A DNA stretch of 6,184 nt from Nitrososphaerota archaeon (GCA_011605715.1 JAAOZO010000091.1:1-6184); one strand, 5' to 3'; counted from the stretch's first letter, positions 1-5,633 are shown. Notes: generated from the sequence alone by a model not told the origin. Numbers and translations are program-made.

Positions 1-1
1 A

Positions 2-1225
2 AGAGACCTTAAGATCGAGGTTAATCTTCCGATAAAAAGAGCCATATCTATAATTGGGCCGAGGAGAGCAGGTAAAACATTCTTCATGTTTCAAATTATA
101 GGAGAATTGTTGCGCAATAATATTGATAAAAGCAGAATACTATATATTAATCTTGAAAGCGACTTGCTAATCGGTTGCACCATAGAGGATTTAAGGAATA
201 TGCTCAATATTTTCTACGAGATTTATCCTGAAAATAAGAAGCAGAAGATTTACATTTTCCTAGACGAGGTTCAGAATGTCCCGAATTGGGAGAGGTTCAT
301 ACGTAGCGTTGTGGATAGCGAGAAAATTCAAGTATATATCAGCGGATCTTCCTCCAAGCTTTTGTCCATGGAGGTCGCAACGAGTTTAAGGGGAAGGACT
401 CTGCCCTACTACATTTATCCGTTTAACTTCAAAGAGTTTTTAAGAGCAAAGGGCTTCAAAGCGGAAAAGTATCTTTCCTCTTCACAGAAAGCTATGCTCC
501 TTAATCTTCTTCAGAAATATATGAGGGGGAGCTATCCTGAAGTAGTACTATTCGAAATGGAAGGGGAAAAGATCTTGAAGGAAATATTTGAGGTTACGAT
601 CTACAGGGATATCATAGAGAGGTTTAAAGTTAAGAACATAAGAGCCCTTAGATTAATGGTTAAAGGTTTAGTGTCTTCTACATATTTTTCAATCCATAAA
701 TTTTATAATTATCTTAGATCCCTGGGGATGAAGGTTAGCAAAAACACTCTTTATAATTACGTTGAGTATTTTTCAGATTCGTTAGTTTTATACACTTTGA
801 GGAAGTATTCTAGATCCTATAAGGAGGTAGAGCAGACTATTCCAAAGATATACCTGGTGGATAATGGCCTGCTCATCGTTAATGGAGTTGAAAGCACGAG
901 CAGACTAATGGAGAACCTGTTTTTCTCTGAACTCTTAAAGAAAGGTTTCGTCCCAAACGAAAACTTGTTTTATTTCAGCTCCAATAATAAGGAGGTGGAT
1001 TTCGTTATAAAAAATGGCGAAAAGGTTAAGCAATTAATACAGGTATGCTATGATATAGAGGATTTTAATACAAAGGAGAAGGAAGTAAGCGCGCTAGCGA
1101 AGGCCTCTAAAGAGCTGAACTGCAATGATTTAACTGTGATCACTTGGGACTATGAAAAAGTGGAGAAGCATGACGGCAAGAAGATTAAGTTTCTGCCTCT
1201 ATGGAAATGGTTGTTCGAGTCATGA
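2..1225 (+). CDS. DUF4143-type AAA ATPase (AAA_14 family), 5' end outside the window
   Basis: The frame is open from the first bases, so the gene starts upstream; the ATG at 86 is internal because the Walker A loop GPRRAGKT lies before it (56-79). 407 residues are visible. Counting from base 2: Walker A 19-26; Walker B with LDEVQNVPNWE around residue 88; a sensor-like strand YISGSSS (112-118) followed by LRGRT; then YPFNFKEFL. This order is typical of the AAA_14 ATPase domain followed by DUF4143. The C-terminal third resembles the nuclease-like fold of DUF4143: a glutamate in ENLFF (304), then EVDF (331-334) and IQVCYD (346-351). The usual E-x-K of active nucleases is absent here, so cleavage activity is doubtful. 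These ATPases are numerous in hyperthermophilic archaea and mostly of unknown role; some are thought to be mobile or toxin-antitoxin-like. Arg codons include AGG about as often as AGA plus two CGN, unlike the genes to the right. The family call is firm; the function is not. Confidence 0.9.
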   Translation, partial: RDLKIEVNLPIKRAISIIGPRRAGKTFFMFQIIGELLRNNIDKSRILYINLESDLLIGCTIEDLRNMLNIFYEIYPENKKQKIYIFLDEVQNVPNWERFIRSVVDSEKIQVYISGSSSKLLSMEVATSLRGRTLPYYIYPFNFKEFLRAKGFKAEKYLSSSQKAMLLNLLQKYMRGSYPEVVLFEMEGEKILKEIFEVTIYRDIIERFKVKNIRALRLMVKGLVSSTYFSIHKFYNYLRSLGMKVSKNTLYNYVEYFSDSLVLYTLRKYSRSYKEVEQTIPKIYLVDNGLLIVNGVESTSRLMENLFFSELLKKGFVPNENLFYFSSNNKEVDFVIKNGEKVKQLIQVCYDIEDFNTKEKEVSALAKASKELNCNDLTVITWDYEKVEKHDGKKIKFLPLWKWLFES

Positions 1226-1276
1226 ACTAACTATGTTTTAAAGAGAAGAATACTAATTGAGTGTACTAAGGCCTCG

Positions 1277-1471
1277 CTCCCAATTATAAAGAGAGAGGCC
1301 ACTGATAATACAAATTTTGTTAAGAAAGTAGCTAACTGGGCATTAAAAAATTGAAAAACGGAATCTTAAATAAAAAGCAATTGAACTGCAAAGAGATACA
1401 AAAGATAGATTCAAAAACTAAGAGAAGTAAAGAGTGGAGAAGTTATAGCACTACAAGTAACTAGAGGATAA
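1277..1471 (+). pseudogene. Decayed C-terminal remnant of an AlkD-like DNA alkylation repair gene
   Basis: Four consecutive pieces in three frames read like the conserved C-terminal part of DNA alkylation repair (HEAT-repeat, AlkD-type) proteins. At 1280-1351, PIIKREATD then NFVKKVANWALKN, ended by TGA at 1352. At 1356-1388, KRNLK, a stop (TAA 1371), then KAIEL. At 1390-1419, KEIQKIDSKT. At 1418-1468, LREVKSGEVIAL, ended by TAA at 1469. From memory the family reads roughly NFVKKAVNWALRQIGKRN, then Asn/Lys-rich, AIE, ARWIASDALREL, so order and spacing fit. The IG of RQIGKRN and the ARWIASDA part are missing. The frame of the first piece extends back to about 1229 without a stop but without convincing family similarity before about 1277. 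The N-terminal two thirds are absent, their place taken by the ATPase gene ending at 1225. This is a dead gene: no start, two stops and several frame changes. Seen: the translated pieces. Inferred: family and decay. Confidence 0.75.
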
Positions 1472-1538
1472 GCACATTAGGTGCCCATTCAGAAAGAGTG
1501 ATAGCACAGTAGGTGGCCTTAAGTTGACAGTCTCTGAA

Positions 1539-1576
1539 GTTTTAAATTGCAAACACAAAACAAAATGCTTAAAAAG
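1539..1576 (+). promoter_or_regulatory. Two TATA-like boxes ahead of rps24e
   Basis: GTTTTAAATT (1539-1548) and GCTTAAAAAG (1567-1576) both resemble crenarchaeal TATA boxes. With the usual distance of about 26 bases to the transcription start, they predict starts near 1571 and 1598. The second would give an almost leaderless mRNA for the ATG at 1602. Both lie downstream of the TTG at 1524, which argues against that codon as the start of S24e. No mapped transcript is available to choose between them. Confidence 0.55.
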
Positions 1577-1601
1577 TGCAAAGCTTAAGCAAGTGAGAGC
1601 A

Positions 1602-1964
1602 ATGGAACTAAAGATACTGGAAAACGTTGAAAAAAAGCTAATTGGAAGAAACGAAGTAACCTTTGAAGTAGCTCACGATGGCGCTCCTACGCCACCAATA
1701 TGGGAAGTTAGGAAGACCTTAGCCGCAGTAAGAGGTTTTCCAATTGAAGGAACCTTTGTTGTTAAGCTCGAAAGTAAGTTTGGCACAAACAAAAGCGTAG
1801 GAGTTGCGCACGTATACAAGGACGAAAAGGCAGCTCAAGCTTTTGAGAGTAAGCACGTCATAATAGCAAACCTTGAGCCAACTCAAAGAAAAGCAAAACT
1901 TGAAGAACTTAAAAAAGCAAGAACAGAAAAGAAGGCTGCAGCAAAAGGAGGAGGTAAGAAATGA
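1602..1964 (+). CDS. rps24e: 30S ribosomal protein S24e
   Basis: This is a small-subunit ribosomal protein shared by archaea and eukaryotes. The 120-residue product starts MELKILENVEKKLIGRNEV, as expected for S24e. It carries the family signature around residues 60-74 (FGTNKSVGVAHVYKD) and ends in a Lys/Ala/Gly-rich tail (about 97-120), probably a flexible RNA-contacting extension. The frame is open further back to a TTG at 1524, but the extra 26 residues have no counterpart in the family and overlap the TATA-like boxes. The ATG at 1602 is preceded by GTGAG (1593-1597), a partial Shine-Dalgarno match. The stop overlaps the start of rps27ae (ATGA at 1961-1964), so the two are translationally coupled, a common archaeal pairing. 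Start and identity are both well supported. Confidence 0.96.
   Translation: MELKILENVEKKLIGRNEVTFEVAHDGAPTPPIWEVRKTLAAVRGFPIEGTFVVKLESKFGTNKSVGVAHVYKDEKAAQAFESKHVIIANLEPTQRKAKLEELKKARTEKKAAAKGGGKK
1946..1955 (+). promoter_or_regulatory. Strong Shine-Dalgarno for rps27ae inside the end of rps24e
   Basis: GGAGGAGGT lies about 7 bases before the ATG at 1961 and matches the anti-Shine-Dalgarno of archaeal 16S rRNA. It doubles as the Gly-rich codons at the end of S24e. It fits the rule that internal genes of crenarchaeal operons carry Shine-Dalgarno motifs while first genes are often leaderless. Confidence 0.7.
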
Positions 1965-2152
1965 GCAAAAAGGAAGAAAAGGATAAAAAGACAGGAGCAT
2001 GGAACTACTACGTTGTAGACTTGCAGAAAAAAGAAGTGAAACTAACTAAGAAGAAGTGTCCAAGATGTGGAAATTTTTTAGCGTTCCACGAAGAGGGAAG
2101 AAAAAGGTACTACTGTGGTAACTGCCACTACACTGAGTTTGTAGCAACTTAA
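1961..2152 (+). CDS. rps27ae: 30S ribosomal protein S27ae
   Basis: This is a 63-residue zinc-ribbon ribosomal protein of the small subunit. In eukaryotes it is made as a C-terminal fusion to ubiquitin; here, as in archaea generally, it stands alone. The zinc site is two CxxC pairs: C33-P-R-C36 followed by G-N, and C52-G-N-C55, with about 15 residues between them. The N-terminus is Lys/Glu-rich and contains the aromatic stretch WNYYVVD before the ribbon, as in the family. It overlaps rps24e by four bases (ATGA) and has a strong Shine-Dalgarno, so it is the second gene of a two-gene ribosomal operon. Length and cysteine spacing are normal for the archaeal family. Confidence 0.97.
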   Translation: MSKKEEKDKKTGAWNYYVVDLQKKEVKLTKKKCPRCGNFLAFHEEGRKRYYCGNCHYTEFVAT

Positions 2153-2194
2153 AGTTTAGCAGGAAAACAGCAACTTTGGCGTTTTAAGCTTGTT

Positions 2195-2202
2195 CTTATA
2201 AA
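2195..2202 (+). promoter_or_regulatory. TATA-like box ahead of kae1
   Basis: CTTATAAA in an 85-base gap after rps27ae predicts transcription from about 2222-2227, giving a leader of only 10-15 bases before the ATG at 2238. A weaker GTTTTAAG lies at 2181-2188. The GAGGTG at 2212-2217 is about 20 bases from the ATG, too far for a normal Shine-Dalgarno. Read-through from the ribosomal operon is also possible, since no clear terminator separates them. Confidence 0.5.
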
Positions 2203-2237
2203 CTTAAAAAAGAGGTGTAAGTAACAGTTAGAAGAAG

Positions 2238-3215
2238 ATGTTGATCTCGCTTGGCATTGAGACAACAGCTCATACTTTTGGTGTTGCTTTTGTAAACGAC
2301 AAAGGAGAAGTTCTTTCTAACGTAAAGTCTGTGTATACTCCTAAGGAAGGAGGAATTCACCCAAGAGAAGCGTCTAAGCACCACTACGAAGTTGCTGTAG
2401 GTGTCTTAAGAAAAGCAAAAGAAGAAGCAAAGGTAAAAATGGAAGATGTTGCCGTGGTTGCTTTTTCAAGAGGCCCTGGCCTTGGACCGTGCTTAAGGGC
2501 AGGGGCTACTCTTGCAAGAGCTGTTGCGCTAAAATTCAAGAAGCCGCTTGTTGGCGTAAATCATGCTGTCGCACATCTTGAAATTGGATACTTAAAGAGT
2601 GGAGCAAGAGATCCAGTGTTCCTTTATGTTTCTGGAGGGAACACACAAATAATATCTAAAGTAGGAGATAGATACGTTGTGTTCGGAGAAACAGAAGATA
2701 TCGCAGTAGGAAATCTTCTAGATGCCTTTGCAAGGTCAGCAGGGCTACCTTTCCCAGGTGGGCCCAAGATAATGAATCTTGCAAAGAATGGAAAAAAGCT
2801 AATAAAGTTACCATACGTTGTAAAGGGAATGAATGTTTCCTTTTCAGGCACTTTAACTGCCGCAGAAAAACTTATTGGAAAGGAGAGCATTGAAGACTTA
2901 GCATACTCCCTTCAAGAAACTTCTTTTGCCATGCTCCTAGAAGCAACAGAAAGAGCCATGGCTTACTTAAAGAAAGAAGAGCTTGTAATTGCAGGTGGAG
3001 TAGGTGCAAACGAGAGACTTAGAGAAATGGCGAGAACAATGTGCGAAGAAAGAGGAGCTAGGTTCTTAGATTACCCAATAGAATACTATGGAGATAATGG
3101 AGCAATGATAGCATGGACTGGACTTAAGCAGTACTTATTTGGAGATACAATAAGCGTTGAAGACTCAAAAGTTCTTGTGAGGTTTAGAATAGACGATGTC
3201 AGAATTCCCTGGTGA
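2238..3215 (+). CDS. kae1: KEOPS subunit Kae1, tRNA N6-threonylcarbamoyladenosine synthase (TsaD family)
   Basis: Kae1 transfers the threonylcarbamoyl group from TC-AMP to A37 of ANN-decoding tRNAs, giving t6A, within the KEOPS complex (Kae1, Bud32, Cgi121, Pcc1). The 325-residue length is typical of archaeal Kae1. Visible features in ASKHA-fold order: the first phosphate loop GIETTAHTFGV (6-16); PREASKHH (42-49); the metal-binding HxxxH as NHAVAHLE (H109, H113); the nucleotide loop VSGGNTQ (131-137); ETEDIAVGN with LDAFARSAGL (151-170); NVSFSGT (199-205); the second nucleotide loop AGGVGANERL (252-261); and YYGDNGAMIAWTG (283-295), whose D286 completes the metal site. All key residues are present. 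Older annotation as 'O-sialoglycoprotein endopeptidase' is a misnomer. The 3' end overlaps bud32 by 20 bases, so the two subunits are made together but are not fused, as they are in some archaea. Confidence 0.97.
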   Translation: MLISLGIETTAHTFGVAFVNDKGEVLSNVKSVYTPKEGGIHPREASKHHYEVAVGVLRKAKEEAKVKMEDVAVVAFSRGPGLGPCLRAGATLARAVALKFKKPLVGVNHAVAHLEIGYLKSGARDPVFLYVSGGNTQIISKVGDRYVVFGETEDIAVGNLLDAFARSAGLPFPGGPKIMNLAKNGKKLIKLPYVVKGMNVSFSGTLTAAEKLIGKESIEDLAYSLQETSFAMLLEATERAMAYLKKEELVIAGGVGANERLREMARTMCEERGARFLDYPIEYYGDNGAMIAWTGLKQYLFGDTISVEDSKVLVRFRIDDVRIPW

Positions 3216-3852
3216 ATTTATACCAGAGAAGCTACTCTACAGAGGAGCTGAAGCAGAGCTATGGCTTGGAACTTGGCTTAACATGAAAGTTGTTTTGAAG
3301 AAAAGAATCAAGAAAGGCTACAGAGTAAGAGAGCTTGACGATGAGCTAATAAAGTCAAGAACATTAAAAGAAGCTTCCTTACTTTATGAAGCAAAGAAGG
3401 CTGGAATTAAAGCTCCTTATGTACTTCACGTTAACCCAGTGAAAGGTTGGCTTATAATGACTTTCGTAGAAGGAAAGAGCTTAACCGAAGTTATTCAAGA
3501 GGAAAACGAAGAGCTACTTAGCAAAGTTGGTAGAGATATTTACTTGATGCACTCTTCAAAAATTTACCATGGAGACCTTACTCCATCAAACATAATAGTA
3601 GTAAACCATGAACCTTACTTCATTGACTTTGGCTTAGGAGAAAAAGTTTCAGATATCGAAAAATTTGCTGAAGACTTAAACGTCCTTCAAAAGAGTTTGC
3701 AATCAAAGCTTGGAGAAAGTTACTATAAGAAGTGGAAAGCCATAGTTAATGGCTATATTACTCAAGGCGGAGAAACTTCAAGAGAAATAATCGATAGACT
3801 GAACGAAATAAATAAGAGAGGAAGATACAAGCAAAGGAAAAAGGGCGAGTAA
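3196..3852 (+). CDS. bud32: KEOPS-associated atypical kinase/ATPase Bud32
   Basis: Bud32 is a small RIO-like kinase that binds Kae1 and acts mainly as an ATPase driving t6A synthesis. The product has 218 residues. Features: the N-lobe start YRGAEAELW (15-23); the nucleotide-binding lysine in VVLKKR (K35), followed by GYR; a helix glutamate in RTLKEASLLYEA (E59); the hinge region LIMTFVEG (86-93); the catalytic loop HGDLTPSN (125-132, with D127 and N132); and the metal-binding DFG (144-146). The C-terminal tail is basic (KRGRYKQRKKGE), as expected for family members that contact tRNA. The chosen ATG at 3196 leaves 16 residues before GAEA, the normal length, and lies inside the end of kae1, implying translational coupling; GTGAGG at 3177-3182 is a modest ribosome-binding candidate. 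Identity is firm. Confidence 0.95.
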   Translation: MSEFPGEFIPEKLLYRGAEAELWLGTWLNMKVVLKKRIKKGYRVRELDDELIKSRTLKEASLLYEAKKAGIKAPYVLHVNPVKGWLIMTFVEGKSLTEVIQEENEELLSKVGRDIYLMHSSKIYHGDLTPSNIIVVNHEPYFIDFGLGEKVSDIEKFAEDLNVLQKSLQSKLGESYYKKWKAIVNGYITQGGETSREIIDRLNEINKRGRYKQRKKGE

Positions 3853-3979
3853 AAACTTCACTACTAAACCATAAAAAAGTTTAAGAGCATATACAAGACT
3901 AGAGCGATGCTTAAGTATTTTAAATTTGTGTACTAATTTCACTTTTAATTCACTTATTGTTCGCTACTGCTACTAAGAA

Positions 3980-3996
3980 CTTTAAGATTTTAATAT
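3980..3996 (+). promoter_or_regulatory. TATA-like region ahead of the NTP pyrophosphatase gene
   Basis: CTTTAAGA (3980-3987) runs into TTTTAATAT (3988-3996). These predict a transcription start between about 4010 and 4019, so the mRNA would be leaderless or nearly so. No Shine-Dalgarno is visible before the ATG at 4019, which fits. The rest of the 3853-4018 gap is AT-rich with T-rich stretches that could end bud32 transcription, and I see no gene in it. Confidence 0.55.
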
Positions 3997-4018
3997 TGCC
4001 CAACGAGAGCTTTGTCCA

Positions 4019-4600
4019 ATGAAGGCTAAACTTATCTTCATAACTGGCAACCGCGGAAAGTTTCTTGAAGCGCAAAAATTGCTTAAAGAGTTTGGAATCG
4101 AGCTTGAACAAGTTGACCTCGACATAACTGAACCTCAGGCAGATAGTTTAGAAGAAGTTGTTAGGAAGTGTGCAGAGGAAGCTTTAAAGATTGTTAAGGA
4201 AAACTTCATAATCGACGACTCTGGCCTTTTCATAAGGTCTTTGAATGGCTTTCCAGGTGTCTACTCTTCGTACGTTTACAAAACTATTGGGTACAAAGGC
4301 ATACTTAAGTTGCTCTCCGACTTAACAGATAGATCAGCTTACTTTATGACGGCTCTAGCTTACGGCGAACCAAGAGGAGAACTAAAGATTTTCAGTGGGA
4401 GAGTAGATGGGATAATAACAACTGAAGCACGGGGAGAAAACGGTTTTGGATTCGATCCTATATTTAAGCCTTTAGGCTCAAACCTCACGTTTGCTGAAAT
4501 GAGTATTGAAGAAAAAAACAAGTTTTCTCATAGAGCTAAAGCACTAAGAGCCTTTGCATCTTGGTTTATGAGCAAAGAGAAGAATCTTGAACAAAAATGA
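4019..4600 (+). CDS. Non-canonical purine NTP pyrophosphatase (RdgB/HAM1 family)
   Basis: It hydrolyses ITP/dITP and XTP to the monophosphate and pyrophosphate, cleaning the nucleotide pool of deaminated purines, a load that rises at high temperature. The 193-residue product has all family motifs: TGNRGKF at the N-terminus (T9, N11, K14); the metal-binding acidic loop DDSGL (66-70); NGFPGVYSS (76-84); the purine-pocket segment GENGFGFDPIF (139-149); FAEM (158-161); and the C-terminal SHR (170-172) with preceding Lys residues. Length is normal. It lies 166 bases after bud32 with its own promoter, so it is probably a separate transcript. Its stop overlaps a tiny Cys-containing ORF by ATGA. No key residue is missing. 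Confidence 0.96.
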   Translation: MKAKLIFITGNRGKFLEAQKLLKEFGIELEQVDLDITEPQADSLEEVVRKCAEEALKIVKENFIIDDSGLFIRSLNGFPGVYSSYVYKTIGYKGILKLLSDLTDRSAYFMTALAYGEPRGELKIFSGRVDGIITTEARGENGFGFDPIFKPLGSNLTFAEMSIEEKNKFSHRAKALRAFASWFMSKEKNLEQK

Positions 4601-4671
4601 AGGAAAAGCAAACAAAAATACTTTGTGAAGAATGCTACTACTATGAAAAAATTACGTCCTTGGTTGCATAA
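4597..4671 (+). CDS. Possible 24-residue Cys-containing microprotein, perhaps frameshifted
   Basis: An ORF starts in an ATGA overlap with the stop of the pyrophosphatase gene, the same coupling seen at rps24e/rps27ae. It encodes 24 residues, MKEKQTKILCEECYYYEKI then TSLVA, ending at TAA 4669. It contains one CxxC (residues 10-13). A single CxxC is half of a typical zinc site. Reading one base back within the A6 run at 4646-4651 joins it to NYVLGCIIESC and on to a stop at 4722-4724, giving about 42 residues with a second Cys pair (C-x4-C). This could be a sequencing slip, a recent disruption, or slippage during expression. I do not recognise a family. A chance ORF remains quite possible. Confidence 0.35.
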   Translation: MKEKQTKILCEECYYYEKITSLVA

Positions 4672-4707
4672 TTGAAAGTTGTCTTGCAGACCTTATTAAT
4701 CAAAATA

Positions 4708-4720
4708 CTCTTTTTCTGTT
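4708..4720 (+). terminator. T-rich putative terminator after the pyrophosphatase gene
   Basis: CTCTTTTTCTGTT is a pyrimidine-rich run with five Ts, about 110 bases past the pyrophosphatase stop and just before a converging gene. Archaeal termination is mainly driven by such T-runs. The evidence is compositional only. Confidence 0.35.
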
Positions 4721-4739
4721 GTAGCTTCTTCCAAGCTAC
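4721..4739. terminator. Perfect 7-bp hairpin between converging genes
   Basis: GTAGCTT and AAGCTAC pair perfectly around a 5-base loop. The hairpin ends immediately next to the stop codon of the minus-strand gene (4740-4742), so it would form the 3' end of that mRNA. Neither side is followed by a strong T-run on the minus strand, so it may stabilise an RNA end or separate the converging transcripts rather than act as a classical terminator. Confidence 0.35.
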
Positions 4740-5537
4740 TTATACTACAAAATGTCCTACTAGCGTCTCAAGCATCGAACTAAAGTAAATTGCAAAAAAC
4801 GCTACTACTAAACTAGCTTCGCTTCTTAAGTTTGTAGTTGTCTTTATTGCAGTACCAAGAATTAAGACGCTTATTAAAATAGCTACTAGTCTAACTACTT
4901 CCATAGGCATAGTATGTAGTGCACCTAACGCTATTGCTAGAAAGTAATAAACTAGCTGAGGAACATAAGACAGTAAGTAAACTGGAAATGTTTCAGTTAT
5001 GCTGACGTTTTCCTTGAGTTTAAAGATTGAACTTATAATAAAGGATAAAGCAAAAAGCAGCACTAAGCTAGTTAGTACGCTTGTTAGTCTTGCCCACAGT
5101 GTAGCCCATTGTCCATCTAACGTTAGTAAAGTAACCCGCATTCCCCAGAAATAAGAAAAAGAAAACATCGTTGCTAAAACTACAATACTAGAAATAAGAG
5201 ACAAAACTTTACTGTTCAATATTCTATAAGTTAAGCTAATTGGTAATAGTAGCTCGAGGAAGCTTGTTCTTCCTTCTTTTATGTTTAAGTTTCCTTCCTT
5301 TATCATCCTGTAAAGCTTTATTCCTCTTTCGTTTAGCTTGTACTTTCTCCCTTCTCTTTCAAGAAACTCCTGAAGGAAGCTTAAGTTATGGTAAAGACTT
5401 CCTGTGCTCATGTTCAGCTTTTCTTTTAGCTCTGTTACTGTAAGAGGGCCTTCTTCAGCAAGTAGCTCAACTATCTGCCTCCTCTTTCCATAAGAGACGG
5501 CTTGTATTAGAGAGTCTGGATCCTCCTTGCTACTCAT
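4740..5537 (-). CDS. Membrane-anchored winged-helix transcriptional regulator (about 5 TM segments)
   Basis: The 265-residue product (from the ATG at 5537) has an N-terminal ArsR-like winged helix-turn-helix, about residues 9-80: a first helix LIQAVSYGKRRQIVELLAE, then LTVTELKEKLN, the likely recognition helix STGSLYHNLSFLQEF (44-58), and a wing/strand GRKYKLNERG. The C-terminal part has about five hydrophobic segments (roughly 111-133, 151-171, 184-206, 213-231, 241-262). This arrangement suggests a one-component regulator held in the membrane; the five-helix pattern recalls Yip1-type domains, but that is only a resemblance. The frame is open to a TTG at 5570, but that codon lies upstream of the predicted transcription start, so the internal ATG is preferred. 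No clear Shine-Dalgarno is seen. It is transcribed divergently from an exported surface protein and shares with it a region holding a palindrome, so that gene and its own promoter are plausible targets. The ligand or signal is unknown. Confidence 0.88.
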   Translation of the reverse strand: MSSKEDPDSLIQAVSYGKRRQIVELLAEEGPLTVTELKEKLNMSTGSLYHNLSFLQEFLEREGRKYKLNERGIKLYRMIKEGNLNIKEGRTSFLELLLPISLTYRILNSKVLSLISSIVVLATMFSFSYFWGMRVTLLTLDGQWATLWARLTSVLTSLVLLFALSFIISSIFKLKENVSITETFPVYLLSYVPQLVYYFLAIALGALHTMPMEVVRLVAILISVLILGTAIKTTTNLRSEASLVVAFFAIYFSSMLETLVGHFVV

Positions 5538-5576
5538 CGCTTTTTGACTAATAAGAAGAGAATAAAACAATTTCTC

Positions 5577-5587
5577 TTTATTATAAG
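5577..5587 (-). promoter_or_regulatory. TATA-like box for the membrane regulator gene
   Basis: On the minus strand the sequence reads CTTATAATAAA, preceded by the A-rich stretch AAAATAG, which could serve as the TFB recognition element. It predicts transcription from about 5557, giving a leader of about 20 bases to the ATG at 5537 and excluding the TTG at 5570 as start. Confidence 0.55.
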
Positions 5588-5615
5588 TCTATTTTAGTTT
5601 CGTTTTTTATCGAAT

Positions 5616-5633
5616 GTTCTAGAGTTCTAGAAC
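5616..5633. promoter_or_regulatory. Perfect 8+8 palindrome, candidate operator between divergent promoters
   Basis: GTTCTAGA, a 2-base spacer, then TCTAGAAC form a perfect inverted repeat of 18 bases. Because TCTAGA is itself palindromic, the same bases also contain a tandem direct repeat of GTTCTAGA (5616-5623 and 5624-5631). It sits about 28 bases beyond the minus-strand TATA box and about 32 bases before the plus-strand one, upstream of both, where an activator or a shared regulator would bind. The half-site size suits a dimer of winged-helix proteins such as the adjacent gene product. Binding itself is inferred. Confidence 0.55.

Noticed and set aside
1270..1300. Near-perfect 10-bp inverted repeat (GGCCTCGCTC / GAGAGAGGCC) after the ATPase gene, as a terminator or RNA gene
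   Set aside because: It has a mismatch in the stem and no T-run, and its right arm overlaps codons of the repair-gene remnant (KREAT), so it is probably coincidence.
1524..1601. N-terminal extension of S24e from TTG
   Set aside because: It overlaps promoter-like boxes, lacks family similarity, and the ATG at 1602 gives the standard protein.
1719..2000. Minus-strand ORFs over rps24e, kae1 (2196-2384, 2624-2890) and the surface gene (5667-5858), and a plus-strand ORF at 5240-5443
   Set aside because: They are antisense to well-identified or strongly patterned genes and have low-complexity Leu/Ser/Phe-rich products with no recognisable domain.
3853..4018. Possible C/D-box guide RNA or small gene between bud32 and the pyrophosphatase gene
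   Set aside because: No paired C (RTGATGA) and D (CTGA) boxes at usable spacing, and only very short ORFs; only promoter-like and T-rich sequence is seen.
4644..4653. Canonical -1 programmed frameshift heptamer at the A-run of the microprotein
   Set aside because: In the zero frame the bases read A-AAA-ATT, which does not fit X-XXY-YYZ, and no downstream stem or pseudoknot is evident. A plain indel or slippage on A6 is simpler.
5538..5570. Extension of the membrane regulator to a TTG start
   Set aside because: The TTG lies about 10 bases from the TATA-like box, before the expected transcription start.
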